A DNA stretch of 64,000 nucleotides from Limnanthes douglasii subsp. nivea (taxonomy: Eukaryota > Streptophyta > Magnoliopsida > Brassicales > Limnanthaceae), in assembly GCA_036936605.1 (NCBI GenBank), contig JAUPFV010000004.1:141652973-141716972 (forward strand), read 5' to 3'. Positions 35,300 through 46,461 of the stretch are shown here, piece after piece. A model generated the notes under the pieces. It was not told the origin of the DNA and did no database searches. It saw nothing but the letters and a program-made list of their open reading frames with translations. Made by a program: the position numbers and the translations under genes. Position 1 is the first letter of the stretch, and each line of letters starts with the position of its first letter.

Positions 35300-37075
35300 C
35301 CCGGTCAAGGAGAAAAACTTGCAATAGTTGAACCTGTACATGTCAAACCTATATCAAACCTAAACTCATTTTTGGGAGAAGAATACTCAGGTGCACCTTT
35401 ATGTTTAAACTCCAACTCAACTCCACTTCCACTCTCGGCGGTAATATCTATAGTATTTACCTTTATTGTCATTGGTCTTTTAACTCTATCGAATACCACA
35501 TACATGATACATAAAGCTTTATCAATATGATTAACAAAATACTACATTCTATACCCTTTTACATCTTTCTGATAATCGAAAGTACAAGGGTTCATATTGA
35601 CGATGAGTCCATCTGTCTTGATAGCTCATCCACACAATCTTTTGTTCATTCTAGTTGTCAGAAACATATTTCTTACTCCCTCAAGTAAGGTTCGCTTCAT
35701 CTTCTCAATTATTTCATTTTTTAAATTATTTTGCAAAATCCTATGCCTAGACATAACAAGTTTTGAACAAAATCTAGTGATTAGTCCATTTATAAATTCC
35801 AATTTATTGTGTGTTCTTATCTTCTTAAGGTACTTTAAATGGTAATTATCTATCACATGTATCCAACCCTTAAAGCTATTAAACCACATCTTGGTAGAAC
35901 TAAAACATCATTAGTTCATCTAACCTTCACAGCAACCAGCAAGCCTTACAAGACACTGAGTCAACCATCGTAAACCTTATACTTAAGCTAATCATTATAT
36001 AATATTCCAATATACAGATGGTTCCGTCGTTAAACTTAAACTATTCATTTTCTAATATTCTTATATACCGACGGTTTATTTAATTTCAAGGATATTCTTC
36101 ATATTTTCTATGAATTTAACAAGTAATGTAGATGGTTTGAACCTTGTACTCCTCGTTCCATTCATAGTATAAAGTTTTTTATTTGCAAACACGATCTTAC
36201 CACCTTAAAATACCTTTATGTCTACAAACCAATATTGTTGGAAGTCATATAAAATGAAGCTCCAGAATTACGAGCCCACTTGTTACCGTACCTATAAGTT
36301 GAGACCGTTAAATTATTATTCTAACTCCAATCATCTGAGACCATGAAATATATTTAGCTTCAAACTGATGATGACCATCTACCTCTTTCTATCGGAATAG
36401 TTCCTATTTATATGATCTTCTTTCTTGCATTATAAATATTTCATCTTAGCCAAGTAACCTTACTATTTGAATCTATCAATCCAAACATTCCTTTCATATC
36501 CATTCATTCTTCATCAGAGTCAATATTCACACCAACATTTCTTTGAAGATCTTTTGAATTCATACCAGTCATCACTTCAAATGTCGTAAGGGAATTTTTC
36601 CATTAATCAAATTGTCAATAGAGTGCTCATACCCTTACAAAAAAATTTCAAGAGGATGATTATTTGATCTGCACCTTCAACTTTGATATCAGCCGTATTC
36701 AAATCAAGAATGTTTCCAGTGAAATCATCCAAGTGTTTGTCTATCTCTTTGCTAAAATTGATTGGCAACGTATACATCTTCTTCTTAAGATAATATCTAT
36801 TTGCCAAAAAAAATTATGTAAATGGATTCTAACCTATTGTATATCATTATGGTTGAAGACTCTTCAGACACCTCTCAAAGTATTTAATCTCACAAACTCA
36901 AAATTAGAGCACTTTGAGCATTGGACAAAACTTCGACATTAATCTCCTTTATAACTTTCTTATCAATGACATCAAAAATTCCCATTTGTAAAAGAAACAC
37001 CATCCCCTTAATTTTTCAGATATTAAATTAATTTTCTCTCATGAATTTATCAAAGTCAAAGTTCTTGGAACTCAT
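35300..37075 (-). pseudogene. Copia gag and integrase fragments (heavily deleted)
   Basis: The minus strand begins with a gag start MSSKNFDFDKFMREN at 37075. Near 36807-36607 is the UBN2-type gag segment ANRYYLKKKMYTL, with KHLDDFTGNILDL. An integrase part follows at 35889-35626: LKKIRTHNKLEFINGLITRF and EKMKRTLLEGVRNM, with several key residues changed (THN for TDN). Then comes a post-integrase part, MYVVFDRVKRPM (35505-35305). Protease, most of integrase, RT and RNase H are missing or beyond recognition. Everything is broken by stops. Order and strand fit one old Ty1/copia copy that ends at the LTR-like sequence below 35039. Confidence 0.65.
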
Positions 37076-37429
37076 CTTTATTTTGTGTTTGATATTCTAA
37101 TTAGATCTAAATCTTCACACTCAAGATCTAAAATAATCTTTATTTTTTTTTACTTTGTGAATAGACCAACAATAAATATTGTTACAAATCTCCACACTCA
37201 CCATGCTAATTATTAAATAAAATAAAATATTCACAAGTCTCGACTTTATAGGAAAATTTGGCTACATTTGATCATCAATCTAAATCCTTAACGTAAAAAA
37301 TCACATATAAAATTAAATCGACTATGATAACAGAAAGAGAAAAACATAATTAAAATATATTATGTGCTTAAAAGTTGAAAATCCGTCAATATTAGATGGT
37401 ATTGAAACATTGAACTTTAAATACTACCT
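37076..37429. other. AT-rich sequence, nothing recognised
   Basis: Upstream side of the copia remnant; a 5' LTR or primer-binding site could not be identified. Confidence 0.5.
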
Positions 37430-37835
37430 ACATAATTTGAAATTGAGTTGAGTATTTAATAATATTTTACCAAATAAAAAATGAAATATTAAAAATTAGT
37501 AATCAGTTTATTATATAGTATCATCTCCGTTAAAAATATAAAAGATTATATATATATATATATATATATATAATTATTTTAAATAAATAGTAATTTTAAA
37601 TTCAGTTAAAAGAACAAGTTCACCATTATTACAATGTGATTTTATTTAGAAAATATAAATATATATTTGAATATTCAATGTCAAATTAAATGTTGGTTTA
37701 AATTGAAAATATAAATTTTATTTATCAATTACTTTGTTTTTTAAAACTTTTAATTATTTATTTTGAATATTTATTATATATTTTGAATAGTTTATTATTG
37801 TTATTAAACTAAGATCAGTTTAAAAATTGTTATTT
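37430..37835. repeat. Dispersed AT-rich repeat, copy 1
   Basis: Aligns in the same orientation with 59170-59520. Shared pieces include TAGTATCATCTCCGT/TACTATCACCTCCGT, AAGAACAAG, TTGGTTTAAA, TGAATATTTATTATATATTT and TTATTGTTATTAAA. This copy has a (TA)n insertion (37547-37573). Nature unknown. Confidence 0.6.
37547..37573. repeat. (TA)n microsatellite
   Basis: About 13 TA units inside the dispersed repeat; absent from its partner copy. Confidence 0.95.
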
Positions 37836-38339
37836 AAAGTTAAATGCCCCAAGAACAAGAATGTTTTAAAACAGAGCAACATCGTTATCTTGTTAAATCA
37901 ACCTCATATGATCTTGGATGGTGTAAATCTCATCAAGCTATAATGACCGGAAATACTACTTCGATTCAATCTTCTCTTGAGGTTCCATCAATAGATTCAG
38001 CCATCAATCAAAGACAAACTGTGCTCTACTTCAATAAATAGAGGATCAAAACACTTTCAAGGTTTCTTGAATCAAGATCAAGAAAAATACGATGACAATT
38101 TCCATTATTTAACTTAAAAAAGATAATACATACTCAAAATGGTATGCGATAAATGCAAGATATACGAAACAACCATTTTGATATTTCATCTTCAAATCAA
38201 CAAACAACCTATAATCTACCGAAAGAAAACAAAGCCATATCATACATAGATTCCACAAGAAATGAGGAAAAATAAATCATCCGCAATAAGGTATACGTTC
38301 AATATAAAAGAGAATTTAATACCATACTATTTACAGAAC

Positions 38340-38722
38340 AAGATAAAGAAAGCCTAATCTTTATCTCTAAATTTACTTTAATTGTTAAGTTTTCTTTTGG
38401 TATTCCTAAACTAGACTTAATCCCTAGATTTTTGGAATATTTTAAATTTTTAGAAATGTTTGGTATCTCTCTATGGGACCATAGACATGTCCTTATAGAA
38501 CTAGATCAAAATAAACATCTCAAAAATTTATGGAAACGCAGTGTTAGAAAAATTAGACAACATCCATTAAGACTCCTTAAATGGTACCCTGGCTTGAACC
38601 CGAGTATTGAATCACCAATTACTCTTGTATGGGCATCTTTCCCAAATTTTATTGAATATATATATAATCAGGAGACCATAAATAACATAGTTAAGGCTCT
38701 AGGTAAACCTCTTTCAATCTAG
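38340..38722 (+). pseudogene. LINE ORF1, DUF4283-type RNA-binding domain
   Basis: SLIFISKFTLIVKFSFGIPK (before 38432) leads into the open piece 38432-38722 with LWDHRHVLIELDQNKHLKNL, HPLRLLKWYPGLNPSIESP, VWASFPNF and IVKALGKPLSI. This matches the DUF4283 domain that forms the start of plant L1 ORF1 proteins, where it serves as an RNA-recognition-like domain. The zinc knuckle expected further on is not clear; a stop and frame changes follow at 38722. The acidic Asn-rich region up to 39320 is probably the ORF1 tail. Confidence 0.7.
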
Positions 38723-39589
38723 GTTTCCTTAAAAAACATAGCCAAATTTAACTGTTGCAAGGTATGCCTTAAGTTGGATGTATCAATAATTTTTATCTTA
38801 AAAGGTTTAGATAAGTTTTGGAGATAGAGATGAGTTCTGGAAAGATGTCACATACGGTAAAATATCATCTTACTGTATAGTTTGTAAACACTTAGAACAC
38901 AAATATATACTACAAAAATAGCTTTAAACAAAGATAGGTTATCTACTAATAATGACCACCTAATTTCTAATTCTTTAGAAAACCTAAAACTTAACTCATC
39001 TTCTGAGAAAGGTACATGCGTTACAAAAATCAAGTCTTTAATTGTTCATGATAAACAATTACAAGGTATTGATAACATTTATTCAAAAAACGTTATTGCC
39101 AAAAATGATTATAGCCTGATTACACAAGAGACATTTCCTACAATTTCACCAGAAAATTATTTATCATCTTTGAAACCCATATAAAACCAAAAGAAAATAA
39201 ACATAGAGATCAACAATGACAATATCAATAACAATGAAAATCCTAATAATGATTACATTGACACCAACCATAATGTTTTAGAATTAGACTCGACCTCAAT
39301 AGAGGAAAAAAAGTAAAGAAATACTCTAAACCTCACATACTATAGAGTTAGGAAATATATTTACCTTTATAAGTGAACAATGTTACGGAATCTCCTAAAA
39401 CAGCAACAACCAATAGCCTCCCATTGTCACCAATCCTTAGTAAACTAGCTGAAAGAAAGGACATCAAGAAGGGCCTTAGTAAAAAAAATAAAAAATACTA
39501 AAATTAAATAAATTAAAGGCTCACTCTACACCAAATCAGTTCACCTTAAAGGGTCATCTAGACCTATAATATAATAACTAAATGAAAAT

Positions 39590-41614
39590 AACAATATTAA
39601 ACTAGAATGCTCGTGGTGTTGATAACAAAGGGACAACTCGAAGAATTATATATATTATGAAGTCTGAGAGGGTATATTTCATTGCTCTACAATAGTCAAT
39701 GCTATCTGAAGATAAATTGGATAAGTTTTCAAAAATGATTGGCTTCCATTTTGATCGTGCCAATATAAGTAACAAAATCTTGATAATATAGAAGGATGAC
39801 TTCCACGTTAATATTTTAATCAACGATGATTGATTCATGCATATGACAGTCAGACACTCTTCCCTCAAAAAGAAATTCATGGTTACGGTCATTTATGCTA
39901 AATGAATTAGAACTCAAAGATTGGTTCTTTGAGATAACCTAAGATAAATATCTGATAGTCATAACGAATGGTTAGTAATATGAGACTTTAATATCATCTC
40001 AAATTCTGAAGAGCAATTAAAATGTTCATCTCTATGCCTTAGAAGCCTAGATTAATTCAATAACACTATTCTAGACTACCAGCTAGAAGATGTTGGCTTC
40101 TCTGGATCTAAATTAACATGTTCCGAAAATAGAAAATGGAAATATTTGGACAAGGCTTTATGCAATGTTTCCTAGAGAGACTATTTTGATATCACAAACG
40201 TCAAACATCTTACCGGAATTGGTCTCTGTTTATATTTATATTAACTATTCAAAAAAAGAAAAATCTTCCTTTAAATTCCTCAATATATAGACCTTAAACC
40301 CTGAATTTATAAAAAAAATAAAACTAAACTGACAAGAAAACTAGACTAGTTCTCTTATTCAAGTTTTCTTATCAAAACTTAAAAGATTTAAACATAAGCT
40401 AAAATACTAGAATTGAGACATTTTTGGGAATATATTTGATGTTATTGTTAAAGCTGAAGATGAAGTTAAATACTTGGAAACTTTCTTTGAAGAATCAAAG
40501 AGTATTAAAGAAAAAAACAAACTTTCCAAAGCTAAGGAAATTCATCTCAATCTTCTAGTTAGGGAAGAATCATTCTGGGAACATAAAAATTCTACAAATT
40601 GGTATAAGAATGGTGATAGAAAGTCCTCATATTTTCATAATTATGTAAAAAAATAAGAAAAGAATATGATTCATGGTATTTGGATGAGCGATTCATGGAT
40701 TGAGCACCAATCCACCTTAGGGAAATCTGTATAATAGCGCTTTAAGGCTCTTTTGACTTCTCAGCCTAATTCTATAAATTTTGAAAATCTTCAAAATATT
40801 ACTCCTAAACTTATAACCAATAAAGATAATCAAAATCTTATAGCTTCACCTACTGTGGAGGAAATTTTTAATTTAATCAAAACATTAATCCCTAATTGTG
40901 TGGCTAGTGTTGATGGACTCAGTTCTAAATTCTACCAATCCTATTAGCCAATTATATTTTGAGCTACTTGTGTGAAGTAGTGATTGTTATTTCAATTGTT
41001 ATATTACCCCTAAGGTATATATGCCACTGCAATATGAATTATCTCTAAAGTTGATTCCCCTAAAGCATGGCATGAAATAGGCATATCAGTCTATGCACTA
41101 TATTTAACAGATTTCTATTTATAATTATTAATAAAAGATTATCCATCATTATACCTAAGATTATATCTGAGGAGCAGGGTGGCTTCGTAATAAGAAGAAG
41201 CATTCTTGAGAATATCATAATAACGTATGAATTAACTTAACATCTAAGTAAGAAAACTATAGGAGGAAATGTTATCCTAAAAATATATATATGATCAAAG
41301 CTTTTGATAGAATACCATTCAGCTTTATTCTTCACATGATTGCATTATTAGGATTTTATAAATAATTTTTAGACCTGATAAAAAAGAGAATTAGCTCAGT
41401 TTATTCCTTTATTATTATAAATGGAGACCTATATAGCTACTTCAACTCATCCAATGATGTAAGGCAGAATGACCTTATGTCTCGTAGCCTCTTCATCGTT
41501 GCTCAAGAATACCTTATTAGAGGTATTAAAAAATTATTCCAAGATAATAGAGCTATGAGATTTAAGACTATGAGTCTAATAGACATACCGTGTCTTAACT
41601 TTGTAGATGATTTA
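39590..41614 (+). pseudogene. LINE endonuclease and reverse transcriptase, first part (broken)
   Basis: NARGVDNKGTTRRI (about 39605) is the start of a plant L1 endonuclease. Further pieces include SGSKLTCSENRKW near 40110, WYKNGDRKSSYFHNYVKK (about 40600-40655, the linker signature), NCVASVDGLSSKFYQSY (40880-40947), IISEEQGGFVIRRSILENII (about 41160-41220) and the palm region QNDLMSRSLFIVAQE (about 41465). The catalytic FVDDL box sits at 41595-41614 and is intact up to the insertion point. Frame breaks are frequent before 41000. The gene continues at 56760. Confidence 0.75.
41610..41614. other. Left target-site duplication of the copia element (ATTTA)
   Basis: ATTTA borders the left LTR here and is repeated at 56755-56759 after the right LTR. 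Confidence 0.9.
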
Positions 41615-42076
41615 TGTTATTTTGACATAATGTTATTCAACATTAATGTTATTGGATAGAAGAGATGCTAGATGAAAAGACAGTGAAGATGAGGCAAGTG
41701 CTAAACACATTAAAAAGAGCTGGAGTGAATTGAAAAGACAGTGTAATTTTAGTGGGTCATAAATTACACATTAAGGACTGTAAATGTTTTCCCCTTTTAA
41801 GTGTTACAATCTCTACAAAACTAAAAGTTAGCTTTTTTGTGTATGTATCGAAAACGACACTGTGTCTTTCTAATAAAATCGATCTGCAGCAGGTCCGGAG
41901 ACGTAGACATAATTTGTTGAACTCCGTTAACAATTGTGTGTTTGATTTCAATTTTGTTTCGTGTTTCTTTTCTTTTTAATTTGATTGCAGGAAAATTTTA
42001 TATTTTTCCAAAACCCCTCTTTACCTCGAGCAAATTTAGAAGTGATTTGCTGGGAAATTAACGTATTTCCCTTACA
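41615..42076 (+). repeat. Copia 5' LTR
   Basis: Starts TGTTATTTTGACATAATG and ends CCCTTACA. It matches 56283-56754 throughout, with indels (the right copy has an extra GTCCAGACTTA-like stretch and AATCC). Confidence 0.92.
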
Positions 42077-42078
42077 AC

Positions 42079-42091
42079 TGGTATCAGAGCC
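42079..42091 (+). other. Copia primer-binding site
   Basis: TGGTATCAGAGCC, complementary to the 3' end of initiator tRNA-Met, 2 bp after the 5' LTR. Confidence 0.9.
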
Positions 42092-42134
42092 AGGCTGGTA
42101 GCGATCAAAAAGAGGTCGGATTTTAGAGGGAGCA

Positions 42135-44400
42135 ATGGCTACAGATGAAGAAAAGGTGAGACTCAAAAAATTCAATGGTGTAGATTTTAGGTTCTGGAAG
42201 ATGCAGATTGAAGATTATCTGTACCAGAAAAAGCTTTATCAACCCCTCTCAGAAAAGAAACTAGAGGGTATGAAAGATGAAGAATGGACCCTTCTTGATA
42301 GACAAGCTCTCGGAGTCATCCGATTGATGCTATCCCGCAATGTTGCTTTTAACATCATAAAGGAAACAACCACGGCAGGTCTTATGAAGGCTCTCTCCAG
42401 TATGTATGAAAAGCCATCAGTTTCTAACAAAGTTTACTTGATGGGGCGTTTATTGAATTTGTGAATGATGGAAGGCGCTTCGGTAGCTCAACACCTCAAT
42501 GAACTTAATATAATCACAACCCAGTTGAGTTCAGTTGAAATTGATTTTGATGAAGGAATACGAGCATTGATACAGTTGTCTTCACTACCAAATAGTTGAA
42601 ATGCTACTGTCACTGCGGTGAGTAGCTCGTCAGGAAACAATAAGTTAAAATTTGATGATGTTCGTGACCTAGTTCTCAGTGAAGAGATTCGAAAGAGAGA
42701 ATTAGGTGAGTCATCAATCTCCTAAGTCTTACATATAGAATCGAGAGGAAGAAATTCAATTAGAGTATATGGACACGGTAAAACTTCCCAGGGGTTGAGA
42801 AATATCGAGTGTTGGAATTGTAGGAATACCGGGCACTATAAATTTCAATGCAAGAGAGAACCAAAGGACTAGGAGAAGAAGACAGAGGCAAATATCACTT
42901 CAGAATGAGACGATGCGTTAATATGCTCCTTAGAAAGCAGGGAAGAGTCTTGGGTATTAGACTCTGGACCATCGTTTCACGCGACTTCGAAGAAAGAATT
43001 CTTCGAGAGGTATGTCCCTGGTAACTTTGGAAAAGTATATCTTGGTGATGATCAACCTTGTGATATTATTGGTAAAGATACTGTGAAGATTAAGTTGAAT
43101 GGGTCTGTATGGGAACTGAAATATGTCAGACATATCCCCAGTCTGAGAAAGAAATTAATCTTAGTAGGGAAGTTGGCTAGCGAAGACTATAATATAATCT
43201 TTCATGATGACAATTGGAAAATTTCAAAGGGAGCAATGACGGTTGCTCGCGGAAAGAAGAGTGGTACTCTTTACAAGACAGCAGGGACGAGCTGTTCAAT
43301 TACAATAGCAGCAGGAAATGAAAATCCAAATCTTTGGCACCAGAGGCTTGGCTATATGAGTGTGAAGGGTGTGAAAATTATATACTCGAATGGGAAGATT
43401 CCAGTTCTAAAGTCAGTCGATATAGACATATTTGAAGATTGCATACTTGGAAAACAAAAAAGGGTCAGTTTTCAGACGAGTGGTAGAACCCCAAAGAAAG
43501 AAAGGCTGGAGGTTGTTCACTCTGACGTTTGGGGGCCAAATAATGTTTTTTCTATAGGAGGGAAACACTATTTCGTGACCTTTATGGATGATCATTCTCG
43601 AAAGGTATGGGTCTATTTTCTTAAGCATAAATCTGAAGTGTTTGATGTTTTTAGGAGATGGTAATCTATGGTTGAGAATGAGACAGGTCTGAAGATTAAA
43701 AAGCTGAGAACTGATAATGGCGGTGAATATGAGGACACCAAATTCAAGAAATTTTGCTATGAGCATGGTATCAGGATGGAGAGAACCGTTCCAGGTATGC
43801 CTCAACACAATGGTATTGCCGAACGTATGAACAGAATGTTGACATAAAGAGCCAGAAGCATTCGAATACAGTCTGGTTTAGCGAAGCAGTTCTGGGCAGA
43901 AGCAATCAACACATCAGCTTACCTGGTTAACCAAGGCTCGTCGGTCCCCTTAGAACATCGAATACCCGATGAGGTATGGAGTGGTAAGGATATAAAATTA
44001 TCACATCTAAGAGTTTTTGGTTGTACAGTGTATGTTCATATAAGTGATCAAGGCAGGAACAAGCTTGATCCGAAATCAAAAAAATGTTTCCTGATGGGCT
44101 ATGGTGAAGATGAGTTCGGTTATCGTGTTTGGGATGAGGAAAACAGGAAGATGATACGAAGCAGAGATGTGATCTTCAATGAAACAGTGATGTACAAGGA
44201 CAGACATAAAACTGAAGTAAATGACTCAAATCCGTATGAATCAGTATTTTCAGATATCGAGGGAGTCCCAGATAGTCAAGAAATAGAGCCGATCAAATTA
44301 ACCCCTCAACAAGGGGAGTCTGTTGGACAGACCGATCGGCAGCAATCCGATACCCTACAGCCGACCGAGATAGTTCATGTTTTGCAAAGATCTTCCTGAC
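42135..44400 (+). pseudogene. Copia gag, protease and integrase (several stops)
   Basis: Gag starts MATDEEKVRLKKFNGVDF at 42135, followed by a UBN2-type region. The zinc knuckle CWNCRNTGHYKFQC lies near 42811-42852. The protease active site reads WVLDSGPSFHAT near 42955, where DSG(A/S) is usual. Integrase has the LWHQRLGYMS zinc-binding start, FVTFMDDHSRKVWVYF (first Asp), LRTDNGGEY (second Asp) and PQHNGIAERMN (Glu), so the D,D,E triad is visible. After it come FGCTVYVHI and KKCFLMGYGEDEFGYRVWD (44028-44399). Stops occur at 42462, 42598, 42725, 42871, 42907, 43662 and 43844. The frame is otherwise well kept, so this is a moderately old copy. Confidence 0.88.
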
Positions 44401-44445
44401 CCCATGTACCCAACATGAGATATTTGAACTATCTGTTACTTACTG

Positions 44446-45589
44446 ATGGAGGGGAACTTGAATGCTATGATGAAGCTTGCCAGACCACTGATGCTAGTAA
44501 GTGGGAGTGCCATGAAAAATGAGATGAAGTATTTAATCTCAAATGATACATGGGACCTAACTGAGTTACCAACGGGTAAGAAGGCACTTCATAACAAATG
44601 GGTGTATCGGGTGAAAGATGAGCATGATGGCTCTAAGAGATACAAAGCCCGACTAGTTGTCAAAGGGTTCCAGCAAAAAGGAAGAAATTGATTACACCGA
44701 TATTTTTTCTCCAGTTGTGAAGCTCAATAATATTAGATAAGTGTTGAGTATTGTTGCCATTGAAGACCTTTATCTTGAACAGTTAGATGTGAAGACTGCA
44801 TTTCTTCACGGGGATTTGGATGAGGAGATATACATGTATCAACCAGAAGGTTTCTTAAAAGAAGGGAAAAAAACATGGTATGCAGACTTAAGAAAATTTT
44901 GTATGGTTTAAAACAAGCTCCAAGACAGTAGTACAAAAAAATTGACGGTTTTATGCATAAAGAGAGTTTTCAGAAATGTAATGCGGACCATTGTTGCTAT
45001 TTTAAAATATGTAAGTCCAGTTATATCATTTTGCTACTCTATATTGATGATATGTTAGTAGTAGGTTCAGATATGGATGATATTAAAAGATTGAAGCTAC
45101 AATTGTCAAAAGAATTTGACATGAAGAACTTGGGTCCGGCGAAGAAGATTCTAGGAATGCAAATCATAAGAGATAAGCATAGAAAAGTTTTGCAGTTATC
45201 TCAGTCAGAGTACATCGATCGCGTTTTGAAGAGAAAAGTGTTTGTACTTTGGTAAGGGTGAGTTAAAGGTACAAGGCTACGTAGATGCAGATTTTGGAGG
45301 TGAAGTTGATTACCGGAAAAGCACTACCGGTTATATATTTACTGTTGGAACTACAGCTGTTAGTTGGATGTCAAAGTTACAGAAAATTATCACTCTATCA
45401 ACTATAGATGCTGAGTATGTAGCAGTGACCGAAGCTATTAAAGAGATGATATGGCTTCAAGGTTTGTTAACCGAGTTGGGATTCAAACAGAAGAACAACG
45501 TTCTGCATAGTGATAGTCAAAGTGCAATTCAATTGGCAAAGAATTTAACATTTCCTTCAAGAACCAAGCACATGAGTCTTCGTTATCAT
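44446..45589 (+). pseudogene. Copia reverse transcriptase and RNase H with internal deletion
   Basis: RT begins with MKNEMKYLISNDTWDLTELP and HNKWVYRVKDEHDGSKRYKA (44446-44691), then AFLHGDLDEEIYM near 44800-44840 and the catalytic LLLYIDDMLVVGSD near 45030-45075. The frame stops at 45255 after EYIDRVLKR. The next frame begins VYFGKGELKVQGYVDADFGG at 45242, so the connection between RT and RNase H (usually over 100 residues, including TRPDI) has been deleted. RNase H continues with STTGYIFTVGTTAVSWMSKL, ALSTIDAEYVAV-type sequence and SDSQSAIQLAKN. It ends at SLRYH where the gypsy element is inserted; it resumes with HFIRSLLEDEV at 56065. Confidence 0.88.
45585..45589. other. Left target-site duplication of the gypsy element (ATCAT)
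   Basis: ATCAT precedes the left LTR and is repeated at 56065-56069 after the right LTR. The copia reading frame closes cleanly across it. Confidence 0.9.
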
Positions 45590-45919
45590 TGATGAGTATA
45601 TAAATGACTTAAGGAATATTTCAGATCTTGAGTCTGATGTGACTAGAGAGAGAAAGTGTAGAGAGAGAAGGTGCAAAAAGAATAGAATAATATTCAATGT
45701 CCCACCTACCAAGAATAAAGAATCCCCCTTTTATAGTATTGGGAGGTGGACCCATTTATGTTCTTAGTGGGCCTGTTTTATTGCCTTTTTAGTCCCTTAT
45801 TGTTTATATTGTTTACAAATTACTCTCTAACTAATAATAAATACTCAAATAAATACATTAGTTTCCTTTTATTAACAATTGGCTCTTTGTCCTATTATTG
45901 GCGAATTATTCCCTTATCA
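45590..45919 (-). repeat. Gypsy 3' LTR
   Basis: 330 bp; minus-strand ends TGATAAGGG...CTCATCA. Differs from 55734-56064 at GAGTATATAAA/GAGTAAATAAA, TTTCAGATC/TTTCGGATC and one T (TTGTCC/TTGTTCC). Confidence 0.95.
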
Positions 45920-46370
45920 GTAGCCACCCAGTCTTCGGGAGCAGAGGGAGTGAAGACTTTGACGATCAGTTCGGACGGCCCCGGTGCATTGGCTTCGGGA
46001 CCGACCTCTAGCGTTTCTTCAACGGGACCGACCTTCTCTTTATCTGACGTCCGACCCTTCTAGCTGCTCATAGGTGATCGGGAACGTTTCATCCCTCAGA
46101 TTGTTCCCAAGTACTTTTTAGGGTCTGTCTTCGTCCACCTTCATGGGCCTTGACCGGTCACATTGTTTCGGGCCGGTGAGGCCTATACTAGTGTCTCTGT
46201 CTGACTCAGCTAGCCTACGTCTGCTATGTTTTTCTGACAAAAAACGACATGTGTTGGCTGGCCACTCGAGGCGTGCTTGTTTCCACAACTTCTTACGAAA
46301 ACCTTTCGACTTCCCGGTGCTTTCTGTCGTTTGGGCTTCCCCGTGCATGCAACGTCTAGAGGGATTTCTC

Positions 46371-46378
46371 TATAAATA
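46371..46378 (+). promoter_or_regulatory. TATA box of the gypsy antisense gene
   Basis: TATAAATA in the context CTCTATAAATACC, 91 bp upstream of the ATG at 46462 on the plus strand. It predicts a start near 46400 and a leader of about 60 nt. It lies inside the element and is independent of the LTR promoter. Confidence 0.6.
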
Positions 46379-46461
46379 CCTCATAAATCATCACTGCTCT
46401 CAGAAGCTTTCTAGAGAGGGAAATTGCTGCTTAGATTTTTCTAGAGAGAGAAACCCGTTTT

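Noticed and set aside
41477..41659. 60-codon open frame across the LINE/copia border
   Set aside because: It is a chimera of LINE RT and the first bases of the copia LTR.
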